From positions 1-36,214 of the forward strand of contig URGJ01000016.1 in NCBI GenBank assembly GCA_900547445.1: a stretch of 36,214 nucleotides of DNA, given 5' to 3'. The notes under the pieces are model-generated. The model was not told the origin of the DNA and did no database searches. It saw only the letters and a program-made list of their open reading frames with translations. This DNA comes from an uncultured Oscillospiraceae bacterium (lineage in GTDB: Bacteria; Bacillota; Clostridia; Oscillospirales; Acutalibacteraceae). The translations under genes were made by a program, and so were the position numbers. Below, one piece after another: positions 22,288 through 29,957 of the stretch. Position 1 is the stretch's first letter. Every line of letters begins with the position of its first letter.

Positions 22288-23583
22288 ATGATTTGTGATA
22301 ATATTTCAGTAAACGAAAAGGGCAGGCTTACCTTCGCGGGGTACGACACGGTTGATTTAGCCGATAAATACGGCACGCCCCTCTACTTAATGGACGAGGA
22401 CAAAATCCGCGAACACGTAAGAGCCTACAAGACCGCTATGGCAAAGTATTTCCCCACGGGCTCTATGCCGGAATTTGCGAGCAAGGCGTTTGCCTGCAAG
22501 CAGACATACCGAATTATGGCGGAGGAGGGAATTGACATTGACGTTGTTTCCCCCGGTGAAATTTACACCGCCGCCGCGGCGGGATTTCCGATGGAGAACA
22601 GCTTTTTCCATGGCAACAACAAGACCGATTCCGATATTCGCTTTGCGATTGAAAACAAGGTAGGCTGCTTTGTAGTTGATAACGAGGATGAGTTATTCGC
22701 TCTTAACCGCATCGCTGGCGAAATGGGCAAAATGCAGAATATTTTGCTTAGAGTCACACCGGGAATCGACCCGCACACCCATAAAAAAATCTCCACCGGC
22801 TCGGTCGAATCGAAGTTTGGCACGGCTATTGAAACCGGTCAGGCTATGGAGATTGTAAAAAAGGTGCTTGAACTTAAAAATGTAAAGCTCTGCGGCTTTC
22901 ATTGCCATGTCGGCTCCCAGATTTTCGAGTCCCAGCCCTTTACCGACGCGTCCGAAATTATGCTTGAATTCATTGCTGATGTTCGCGATACTCTGGGCTA
23001 CACCGCCGAAACCCTTAATTTGGGCGGTGGTTTGGGCGTGCGCTATACCGAGGACGACCCCGAAATCGACTACGGCGAGAAGATAAAAGAGGTTGCGGAA
23101 ATTCTTAACAGCCAATGTGAGAAATTGGGTCTTCCCGTTCCTAAAATCCTTATGGAGCCCGGGCGCAGTCTTGTAGCCGACGCGGGTATGACACTATATA
23201 CAGTCGGAAGCGTAAAGGAAATTAAGGGGTACAAAAATTATGTCTCAATTGACGGAGGGATGACCGACAATCCGCGCTATACACTTTATGAATCTCCATA
23301 CACCGTGATTTTAGCCGACCGCGCTAACGACGAAAAGGACTATACCGCGACTGTCGCAGGCCGCTGCTGTGAATCGGGCGATCTTATTCAAGAGAACGTA
23401 AAAATGCCGAAACCTCGCCGCGGCGAGATTTTAGCGGTGCTTACAACAGGAGCATACAACTATTCAATGGCTTCAAATTATAACCGAGTGGGCAGACCGC
23501 CGGTTGTAATGCTTAATTCCGAGCGCGACTATGTTGCGGTAAAGCGCGAGACCTTAAAAGACCTCTGCGCGCTTGATGAATAA
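22288..23583 (+). CDS. lysA: Diaminopimelate decarboxylase
   Basis: LysA decarboxylates meso-DAP to lysine. The ATG at 22288 is chosen because AGGTG ends 6 nt before it. A GTG at 22279 is in frame but overlaps that site. The 431-residue alanine-racemase-fold enzyme has the PLP lysine K66 in MPEFASKAFACKQ, GFHCHVGSQIF, the phosphate-binding LNLGGGLGVRYTEDD, ILMEPGRSLVADAG, and the active-site cysteine in GRCCESGDLI. It is the last gene, followed by a strong terminator. Confidence 0.98.
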   Translation: MICDNISVNEKGRLTFAGYDTVDLADKYGTPLYLMDEDKIREHVRAYKTAMAKYFPTGSMPEFASKAFACKQTYRIMAEEGIDIDVVSPGEIYTAAAAGFPMENSFFHGNNKTDSDIRFAIENKVGCFVVDNEDELFALNRIAGEMGKMQNILLRVTPGIDPHTHKKISTGSVESKFGTAIETGQAMEIVKKVLELKNVKLCGFHCHVGSQIFESQPFTDASEIMLEFIADVRDTLGYTAETLNLGGGLGVRYTEDDPEIDYGEKIKEVAEILNSQCEKLGLPVPKILMEPGRSLVADAGMTLYTVGSVKEIKGYKNYVSIDGGMTDNPRYTLYESPYTVILADRANDEKDYTATVAGRCCESGDLIQENVKMPKPRRGEILAVLTTGAYNYSMASNYNRVGRPPVVMLNSERDYVAVKRETLKDLCALDE

Positions 23584-23588
23584 AAACC

Positions 23589-23629
23589 AAATCCCTCCCT
23601 GTGTAAAGGTACGCAAGGAGGGATTTTTT
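23589..23629 (+). terminator. Terminator of the dap-lysA operon (probably bidirectional)
   Basis: AAATCCCTCC (23589-23598) pairs with GGAGGGATTT (23617-23626). An inner stem TGTGT/ACGCA extends it, and Ts run to 23629. On the minus strand the hairpin is followed by GGTTTTTATT, so it may also close the converging murD operon. Confidence 0.9.
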
Positions 23630-23651
23630 ATACTTGATTTATTTGCCGCTT

Positions 23652-23683
23652 AATTCCGCATTCCTAATTCCGAATTCCGAATT
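23652..23683. repeat. Short AATTCCG repeats
   Basis: AATTCCG occurs three times (23652-23658, 23666-23672, 23673-23679) with a partial fourth copy AATT that runs into the stop region of the minus-strand gene. The copies are simple-sequence-like and have no known role. Confidence 0.5.
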
Positions 23684-24350
23684 ATACAAGGTATAATCCC
23701 GAATCAAGCACCGCGAAGCGGTTTTCGCCAACCTTTACATACTGCCGCACAGGTTCGGAAAATTCCTCGTAATCAAAAACGCTGTAGGTGTTCAGATTAA
23801 CCTCAATCAGCTTTGATGAACCTACATTACTTACCATAACGGTGTCGCCATCAACAAAAAGCCCCGAAGGCTTATCAAACGGAGATTTATTTCCGCCGAT
23901 TCTTAATTCCTCCCGCATTGCGGTAAGGTTGTAGCGAAGCAATACGTTGCAGTCGGCAAAGCTTGCCCAAAGAGCATTTTTATAAAGAGCGATGTCGGTA
24001 GCGTTACAGCCACGGTATTTGAGCTCCCCCGTCCAGACAGGGAGGGCGTCCGCGCCTAAAAGCCGAGCCTCGCCGTCTGCCGAGAGCAAAAACACCTTGC
24101 TATTAGGCAGAACTATTGATTTTGCGGTAATGTAGTTATCGCATATGGCTGCAACCGCCTTATAGTTGTTTCCGAATTTGGTGAGAAGATATATATTTTT
24201 GGCAATGTCGGTAAAACGTCCGTTATCAAAGGTAATCATTTTATAGGCGACCACGGTATTTTCTTCAATAACGTCCTTGCAGTAGGAAAAAATCACACCG
24301 TTTGAAATAGGCAACACCTCGTATACCTCACCCGAAAAGACCTTTTTCAT
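23682..24350 (-). CDS. Unrecognised protein, beta-propeller-like repeats
   Basis: The 222-residue product begins MKKVFSGEVYEVLPISNGVI and has no signal peptide or membrane segment. It is beta-rich with loosely repeating units such as GNKSPFDKPSGLFVDGDTV followed by VSNVGSSKLIEVNLNTYSV, resembling an NHL or SMP-30-like blade. Its length would allow only three or four blades, so it may be a partial propeller. No catalytic motif was recognised. It is the last gene of the murD operon, 16 nt behind the YnbB-type gene, with GGGGTG before the ATG. The function is unknown. Confidence 0.75.
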   Translation of the reverse strand: MKKVFSGEVYEVLPISNGVIFSYCKDVIEENTVVAYKMITFDNGRFTDIAKNIYLLTKFGNNYKAVAAICDNYITAKSIVLPNSKVFLLSADGEARLLGADALPVWTGELKYRGCNATDIALYKNALWASFADCNVLLRYNLTAMREELRIGGNKSPFDKPSGLFVDGDTVMVSNVGSSKLIEVNLNTYSVFDYEEFSEPVRQYVKVGENRFAVLDSGLYLV

Positions 24351-24366
24351 CTGTTTTCACCCCGTG

Positions 24367-25653
24367 TTAAAGTTTAATTTTTCCCGCTTCAAGCATTTTC
24401 TGCGCCGCTAAAAGCACCCCCGCGCGGGCGCTGTGGAAGTTAAGCCCGCCCTGCATCCATGCGGCATAGGGCTCTCTAAGCGGTCCGTCGGCCGAAAGCT
24501 CAATTGACGCGCCGAGGGTAAACGCGCCCGCCGCCATTATTACCTCGTCTGTATAGCCGGGCATTGCCCACGGCTCAGGCACTACAAAGGAATCCACAGG
24601 CGCGCCCGACTGCATACCTTGACAAAAGGCGATAAGCCCCTCTCTTGAGCCCAAGGTCACGCATTGGATAATGTCTCCCCGCTTTTCATCAAATTTCGGG
24701 GTAACCTCAAAGCCTAAGCTTTGAAACAAGGCTGACGAGTAAACGGCGGTTTTAAGCGCCTCGCCCACAACGTGCGGCGCGGAAAAAAGCCCCATATAAA
24801 GCTCGCGGCTGTGGCCTAAGGTGGCGCCCGCCTCGCGCCCTACTCCCGGGCAGGTAAGCCTTGCCGCACATTGTTCAATAAGATTATGCTTTCCCGCGAT
24901 ATACCCGCCTGTCGGCGCAATTCCGCCGCCGGGGTTTTTAATAAGCGAGCCTGCAATTATATCCGCGCCGACTTCGGTCGGCTCTTTTTTCTCTGTAAAT
25001 TCGCCGTAGCAGTTATCAACCATAATAACAGAATCCGGTGAAACCTCCCGCACGGCTTTAACAAGCGCCTCAATATCGTCTATCGTAAGGCTCGGTCTTG
25101 TGCTGTAGCCGCGGGAGCGCTGAATATACGCCATTTTGTATTTTTTAGCGGACAGCTCCGCCTTAATAGCCTTAATATCGGGCGTGCCGTCTTTCTTTAA
25201 CTCGACCTGTGCGTATTGTACCCCAAAATCGGCAAGCGAGCCGTCGGTTTTTTGGTCAATACCGAAAACACCCGTAATCGTGTCATATGGTCTGCCCGTT
25301 AGGCTTAGCACCCTGTCTCCCGGTCTTAAAATTCCGAACAGCGCCACCGTTAAGGTATGGGTTCCCGAGACGAAATTATGGCGCATAAGCGCGTCCTCAG
25401 CGCCCATAGAATCCGCCATAACCTTTTCTAAAATTTCCCGCCCGCGGTCGTCATAGCCGTAGCCCGTAGAGCCCGCCATCGCCGCCTCGCTGACGCCGTT
25501 TTTTATAAATGACGACAGTACTTTCAGCTGATTATATTCTGTGACCCCATCGATTTCTTTAAATCGTTCTCCGCATTTTTCGGTGATTTCTCCGCTTAAT
25601 TTTAGAAGCCTTTCATCTATATTAAAAAAGCTGTTTATGCTTGTTGTCTGCAC
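24367..25653 (-). CDS. YnbB-type PLP enzyme (methionine gamma-lyase / aluminium-resistance family)
   Basis: This 428-residue fold-type I PLP protein belongs to the COG4100 family. Its members are labelled cystathionine beta-lyase-like, methionine gamma-lyase family or aluminium resistance protein; the true substrate is generally unknown. Visible are GSTGYGYDDRGREILEKVMA, the PLP-binding HNFVSGTHTLTVALFGIL, the Asp in VIMVDNCYGEF (about D213) and the likely Schiff-base lysine K239 in GSLIKNPGGGIAPTGGYIAG. A GTG start at 25653 behind AAGGCGGG is used and overlaps the GNAT gene by 19 nt. In Bacillus, ynbB lies by glnR; here the context is murD and M42 peptidases. Confidence 0.9.
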   Translation of the reverse strand: MQTTSINSFFNIDERLLKLSGEITEKCGERFKEIDGVTEYNQLKVLSSFIKNGVSEAAMAGSTGYGYDDRGREILEKVMADSMGAEDALMRHNFVSGTHTLTVALFGILRPGDRVLSLTGRPYDTITGVFGIDQKTDGSLADFGVQYAQVELKKDGTPDIKAIKAELSAKKYKMAYIQRSRGYSTRPSLTIDDIEALVKAVREVSPDSVIMVDNCYGEFTEKKEPTEVGADIIAGSLIKNPGGGIAPTGGYIAGKHNLIEQCAARLTCPGVGREAGATLGHSRELYMGLFSAPHVVGEALKTAVYSSALFQSLGFEVTPKFDEKRGDIIQCVTLGSREGLIAFCQGMQSGAPVDSFVVPEPWAMPGYTDEVIMAAGAFTLGASIELSADGPLREPYAAWMQGGLNFHSARAGVLLAAQKMLEAGKIKL

Positions 25654-26321
25654 CAGTATCCCGCCTTGTATCTTTTTTGAAATCCGTTTTTTTCGTAAAA
25701 TCCGATTAGCTTTTCTTCACAGCAGACAAGTAATTTTCTGCCGTAATTTTTCTGTAAAATTGCCTTTAAAGCAACTGTTCCGAAGCCCTTTTCGCGGCTT
25801 ACAATGCCGTTTAACAGGGCGTAATTCCCCGTGTGAAAGGAAACCGCGGCGCATTTGTCCTTAATTGCAAAGTAGCTTGCCAGTCCGCGGTTAAACCGTC
25901 TGCAAAAGTCCACCGCAAAGTAAGGATATTCGGGCAGAGAAAATTCCTTAACATTTAAAATATCGTATATTTCCCCGCTTTGCAGGCTGTCGCCCTCTGT
26001 ATTGCCCGAAATATGCGCGACACGTGACATAACCTCAACCGAACGGATATCGGAAAAGCCTAATTTTTCTAATACTTCAAGACTTCCGAAAATGCTCCGC
26101 GGCGAAATTACCGAAATAAATTCCTTTATTTCTTCATAGTCGCCGTTTTCACAAAATACGGTCATATCCCCGCTTGCAAGGGAAATATAAGCCCTGCCGC
26201 CGTCCTGTTCCCAGAAAAGCACATCTTTATCGTCCTTATAACAGTCGTAAAGGCATTTTATTCTTATATATTCCGCGTTCGGCTCGCCCGCTTCGGGCAA
26301 AAAATCGGTTAAAGCAATCAT
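25635..26321 (-). CDS. GNAT-family N-acetyltransferase
   Basis: The start chosen is the ATG at 26321, which overlaps the stop of the upstream peptidase gene (ATGA) and gives 228 residues beginning MIALTDFLPEAGEP. A TTG six codons upstream is also in frame. The C-terminal half has GNAT features: FFAIKDKCAAVSFH-like beta strands (written ASYFAIKDKCAAVSFHTG), the acetyl-CoA loop region GIVSREKGFGTVALKAIL, and the closing motif EEKLIGFYEKNGFQKRYKA. The N-terminal half is less typical. The acceptor substrate cannot be told. Tight coupling to M42 peptidases hints at an amino acid, peptide or amino-sugar acceptor. Confidence 0.8.
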   Translation of the reverse strand: MIALTDFLPEAGEPNAEYIRIKCLYDCYKDDKDVLFWEQDGGRAYISLASGDMTVFCENGDYEEIKEFISVISPRSIFGSLEVLEKLGFSDIRSVEVMSRVAHISGNTEGDSLQSGEIYDILNVKEFSLPEYPYFAVDFCRRFNRGLASYFAIKDKCAAVSFHTGNYALLNGIVSREKGFGTVALKAILQKNYGRKLLVCCEEKLIGFYEKNGFQKRYKAGYWCRQQA

Positions 26322-27325
26322 TTGATTTCGCCCGAGCAAATGCCGTTTATCATATATTCTGCGAGCCTTGCCGCGTTTTCAACATCCTCTTTGTCCGCCA
26401 CGCAGGAGGGGGAATGGATATACCTACAGGGCACCGAAATCGCAAGGGTTCTAACCCCTCCTCGGCTTAAATGCACTGCCCCGCTGTTGTTTCCGCCCGC
26501 AACCGCCGCCTTGGGCTGACATTTTATTCCGCTTTTTAACGCCGCGTCATAATACGCGCGGTCGTATACCGTAGATCTGTCCATAAAGGATACGGCGGGA
26601 CCGTCACCTAAAACGCATACCCTTTTTGAATCCTCTACCCCCGCAATATCCGCGGCGGTGGTTGCCTCAAGCACTATTGCCGAATCGGGCGCGACCGTGA
26701 AAGCCGCCGCTTTTGCACCGCGGAGACCCACTTCTTCCTGTACCGAAAAGGTAGCGTAAAAATCATAATCACTTTCATTTGTTATAAGCGAAATTAATAT
26801 CGCACAGCCCGCGCGGTCATCAATGGCTTTAGCCTTTATTTTATTGCCCATTTCGGTATATTCGCCGCAGATAACGGCGCGGTCGCCGATTCTTACAAGC
26901 TTTAACGCCTCTTCCTTAGAGGACGCGCCGATGTCTATATAAAGGCTGTCTTCTTTGGGCAGCTTTTTACGCTCCGCCGCCGAAATCAGGTGAATCGGCT
27001 TGCCCGTGATAACGCCGTTTATACTACCTATTCTCACTCGGCGGAACATAAGCACTGCGGTATCTATTCCGCCCACCGCCGAAAAGCCTAAAAATCCGTC
27101 CGAGGTGACCGAGGTGATAATCAGTCCCACCTCGTCGGTATGAGCGTCAACCATAAGCTTTTTTGCCGAGCGGTTTTTGCCCTTTTTAAAGGCAATAATA
27201 CTGCCGAGCGGGTCGATTTTGTACTCGCAATGCCCCTCGATTTTAGAAATTATATAATCTCTTACCGCGTCTTCCTCGCCCGAAACGCCGTCAAGCGCGG
27301 TAAGCTCCCTTAAAATATCAAGCAT
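26318..27325 (-). CDS. M42-family aminopeptidase, copy 1
   Basis: M42 enzymes are cytoplasmic, dinuclear-metal aminopeptidases or endoglucanase-annotated relatives that often form dodecameric shells. The 335-residue protein shows LMVDAHTDEVGLIITSV (first His and Asp), KAIDDRAGCAILISL (bridging Asp), FSVQEEVGLRGAKA (catalytic Glu pair) and VPCRYIHSPSC (last His). The fourth ligand region reads VLEATTAADI, and the usual GTDA-like stretch is NNSGAVHLSRGG. It overlaps the second M42 gene by 8 nt. The two copies are clearly divergent, so they may form a hetero-complex or differ in specificity. Confidence 0.92.
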   Translation of the reverse strand: MLDILRELTALDGVSGEEDAVRDYIISKIEGHCEYKIDPLGSIIAFKKGKNRSAKKLMVDAHTDEVGLIITSVTSDGFLGFSAVGGIDTAVLMFRRVRIGSINGVITGKPIHLISAAERKKLPKEDSLYIDIGASSKEEALKLVRIGDRAVICGEYTEMGNKIKAKAIDDRAGCAILISLITNESDYDFYATFSVQEEVGLRGAKAAAFTVAPDSAIVLEATTAADIAGVEDSKRVCVLGDGPAVSFMDRSTVYDRAYYDAALKSGIKCQPKAAVAGGNNSGAVHLSRGGVRTLAISVPCRYIHSPSCVADKEDVENAARLAEYMINGICSGEIK

Positions 27326-28331
27326 TTAAAAGACCTCCCGACAGAATGTATTTTTCGAGCAGGTCGCAGACCGAATTTAAGTCCGAAAGGCTTAAAGTCT
27401 CGGTCTCGGTGTGCATATTTCTAAGCGGAATTGAGACCGTGCAGGTCTTAACCCCTCCGCGCGAAACCGAGATAACATCGGCGTTAGTACCCGTTTTACC
27501 GCCCATAGCCTCAAGCTGATATTTAATGCCGTTTTTCTCTGCTAAATCAATAAGCCTGTCCGACAAATCTCGGCAAAGCACGGGGGAAACGCCTATCATA
27601 GCGCCCTCGGAAAGCTTTCCGCACTCGGTCTCAGAAATTCCTATGCCGTTTCCGAAGCTTACGTCAACGGCTATCGCCTCGTCGGCTTTTATGTTAAAGG
27701 CGGCGGTTGCCGCCCCGCGCATACCAAGCTCCTCCCCGTCACTTAAAAGAATCGCAACGCTTACCGGCAGTTCCTTATTTGAAATCCGTTTTGCCACCTC
27801 CAATAGGCAGGCAACCCCCGAACGGTCGTCAAAGGAGCGACCGGTTACCAAATCACCCGAAAGCGAGGTCGGAGCGGCGGAAAAGGTGACATAATCCCCT
27901 ATAGATACAATCTCTTTTGCCTTTTCGCCTAAACCTGTATCAAGCTTTATTTCGGCAATATCCGTATACTCGGTTTCACCCTTTGCAAGGTGGGGCGGCG
28001 TACTGCAAAATACGGCGGGGATTTTTTCTTTTCCGTGAACCGTGACCGCCCTTGCGGGGAGCGCTCTTATATCAATTCCCCCCGAATTTGAGACGGTTAA
28101 AAAGCCCTCGCCGTCAACATCGGTCACAATCATACCTATCTGGTCTATATGCGCGTCAAGCAGTACAGTATAGTCGCTTTTGCCCTTAATAAAGCCAATT
28201 ACACTTAAATTCCCTCCGTTTTTAACCTCGGCATATTCGCTTAAAATTTCCTGCGCGGTATCTCTCGCCTCGGTCACGGTGCCTATCGCGTCCCTTTCGG
28301 ACAGGGAAAATAAAATATCCTTAATATCCAT
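27318..28331 (-). CDS. M42-family aminopeptidase, copy 2
   Basis: The 337-residue paralogue of the next gene has VLLDAHIDQIGMIVTDV, RSFDDRSGVACLLEV, LLSDGEELGMRGAATA and AIAVDVSFGNGI. The motif GKTGTNADVISVSRGG follows, then IPLRNMHTETE at the usual RYIHS site. The catalytic-base segment is DGEELG instead of QEEVG. The Glu pair is kept, so activity is plausible. Its ATG shares one base with the murD stop (TAATG). It lies directly downstream of murD. Confidence 0.92.
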   Translation of the reverse strand: MDIKDILFSLSERDAIGTVTEARDTAQEILSEYAEVKNGGNLSVIGFIKGKSDYTVLLDAHIDQIGMIVTDVDGEGFLTVSNSGGIDIRALPARAVTVHGKEKIPAVFCSTPPHLAKGETEYTDIAEIKLDTGLGEKAKEIVSIGDYVTFSAAPTSLSGDLVTGRSFDDRSGVACLLEVAKRISNKELPVSVAILLSDGEELGMRGAATAAFNIKADEAIAVDVSFGNGIGISETECGKLSEGAMIGVSPVLCRDLSDRLIDLAEKNGIKYQLEAMGGKTGTNADVISVSRGGVKTCTVSIPLRNMHTETETLSLSDLNSVCDLLEKYILSGGLLNA

Positions 28332-29710
28332 TACAGCTTATTTACCAGTTCCTTAAAGTAATTTCCGCGCGCCACAAAATTGGGGAAAGCGTCAAAGCTC
28401 GCGCAGGCGGGGCTAAGTGTAACAATATCACCTTTCTTCGCGTCTTTATGCGCGGCGGCGACCGCCTCGGCAATATCCTTTACTCTTATTATTTCGGGCT
28501 CGCCCTTGTAATTTTTGTCTGCTCGGACGCAATTTTCAATTTTTTCCGCTGTATTGCCGCAAAGGTATAGCTTTTTAACCTTATCTATAATATAAGGCAC
28601 CATCGGCTCGAACGGAATGTGCTTATCGTAGCCGCCCGCTATAAGCATTACCTTACGGTCAAACGCCTTAAGACCCGCGATAGTCCTTGTCGGGCTTGAG
28701 GCTATAGAATCGTTATAATACTTAACCCCGTCAAGCTCCCTTACAAACTCAATCCTGTGTTCAACGCCCTTAAACTCATGCGCGACCTTTTTAATTGTAT
28801 CAACCCCCACATAGCCCCAGACCGCCGCGATAGCGGCAAGGTAATTTTCCACGTTGTGGTCGCCTAATACCGTGATTTCGCTCCTGTGCATAATAGGCGC
28901 GTCAATTCCCCTGTACGCCATATGGATAACCCCGTCGGTATCGAGCCAAGCGCCGTTTTTAAGCGGGCGTTCCATACTGAAGGAGAGCGACTGCCCGCGG
29001 ACATACTTCCTAAACTCACATGCTATATCGTTATCGCGGTTTAAAACTGTTCTCGAAAAGGCATTTTGGTGGAGTAAAATATTCTTTTTTGCCTCAACAT
29101 ATTCGTCCATATCCTTGTGAATATCAAGGTGATTAGGCGCGACATTAGTCACAACCGCAACATCGGGGCTTTTACGCATTGATATTAGCTGAAAAGAGGA
29201 AAGCTCGGCTACAACGTAATCCTCAGGCTTTATATTTTCGATTTGGGGAAGCAGGGGCTTTCCGATATTTCCGCCTAAATGGACGGTTTTGCCCTCCGCC
29301 TCAAGCATTTTGGCAATAAGCGTTGTTGTGGTGGTCTTGCCGTCAGAGCCCGTAACCGCGAAAATGGTGGCGGGGCAGAGGTCAAAGAAGACCTCCATCT
29401 CGCTTGTCACGGCGATACCCTTTTTACGCGCCGCCTCAAGCTCGGGCAGGTTAAAGTTCATACCGGGGGTGCGGAAGATGATGTCCACCTCCAAATTGTC
29501 AAGGTAGCCTTCTCCGAGCCTTAGCTCCGCTCCCGCCGCCTCAATTTCGTCCGCCGCCGCGCCTATCTGCTCGCGGGTCCTGCGGTCGCAGGCGTAAACG
29601 GTCGCCCCCTTGCTTAAAAAATTCATAATAAGCGGGGTATTGCTTATACCTATCCCGCACATAGCTATCTTTTTGCCGTTAATCTGTTTGAAAAACTGCT
29701 TGCAGTCCAA
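28331..29710 (-). CDS. murD: UDP-N-acetylmuramoylalanine--D-glutamate ligase
   Basis: MurD adds D-Glu to UDP-MurNAc-L-Ala in the cytoplasm. The 459-residue protein has the Mur ligase order: N-terminal UDP-binding domain (KKIAMCGIGISNTPLIMNFL), the ATP P-loop in FAVTGSDGKTTTTTLIAKML (about residues 120-127), VVTNVAPNHLDIHKDMDEYV, and the C-terminal domain with YNDSIASSPTRTIAGLKAF. The final motif is LSPACASFDAFPNFVARG. The start is TTG at 29710, 8 nt after AGGAGG. It is the first gene of a six-gene operon outside any mur/fts cluster, which is somewhat unusual. Confidence 0.98.
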   Translation of the reverse strand: MDCKQFFKQINGKKIAMCGIGISNTPLIMNFLSKGATVYACDRRTREQIGAAADEIEAAGAELRLGEGYLDNLEVDIIFRTPGMNFNLPELEAARKKGIAVTSEMEVFFDLCPATIFAVTGSDGKTTTTTLIAKMLEAEGKTVHLGGNIGKPLLPQIENIKPEDYVVAELSSFQLISMRKSPDVAVVTNVAPNHLDIHKDMDEYVEAKKNILLHQNAFSRTVLNRDNDIACEFRKYVRGQSLSFSMERPLKNGAWLDTDGVIHMAYRGIDAPIMHRSEITVLGDHNVENYLAAIAAVWGYVGVDTIKKVAHEFKGVEHRIEFVRELDGVKYYNDSIASSPTRTIAGLKAFDRKVMLIAGGYDKHIPFEPMVPYIIDKVKKLYLCGNTAEKIENCVRADKNYKGEPEIIRVKDIAEAVAAAHKDAKKGDIVTLSPACASFDAFPNFVARGNYFKELVNKL

Positions 29711-29747
29711 AACGATTTCCTCCTATCGTACATACTACATCTATTTT

Positions 29748-29776
29748 ATTATACTTAATGTAAAGGAAAATATCAA
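29748..29776 (-). promoter_or_regulatory. Promoter of the murD operon
   Basis: TTGATA (29771-29776) and a perfect TATAAT (29748-29753) on the minus strand are 17 bp apart. The start near 29741 gives a leader of about 30 nt to the murD TTG. Confidence 0.87.
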
Positions 29777-29867
29777 CAGTAAGAAGGATTTTTAATAAAA
29801 GATATTTTATATTATAATAATTATACTGTGTTTGCGGAATCGGCGGATGATGACGGTCATAAAACCG

Positions 29868-29912
29868 TAAAAACACAGAGCATATTCGGACGACAGCCGT
29901 AATATGCTCTGT
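29868..29912 (-). terminator. Terminator of the cohesin-dockerin operon
   Basis: ACAGAGCATATT (29875-29886) and AATATGCTCTGT (29901-29912) form a perfect 12-bp stem with inner CGG/CCG. On the minus strand it is followed by GTTTTTACGG. A smaller ACGGT/ACCGT hairpin lies just beyond. It stands about 45 nt behind the stop at 29958. Confidence 0.85.
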
Positions 29913-29957
29913 AAATTTACTTATACCGCAATGATTAAATAAAACTTATAGTCTAAA

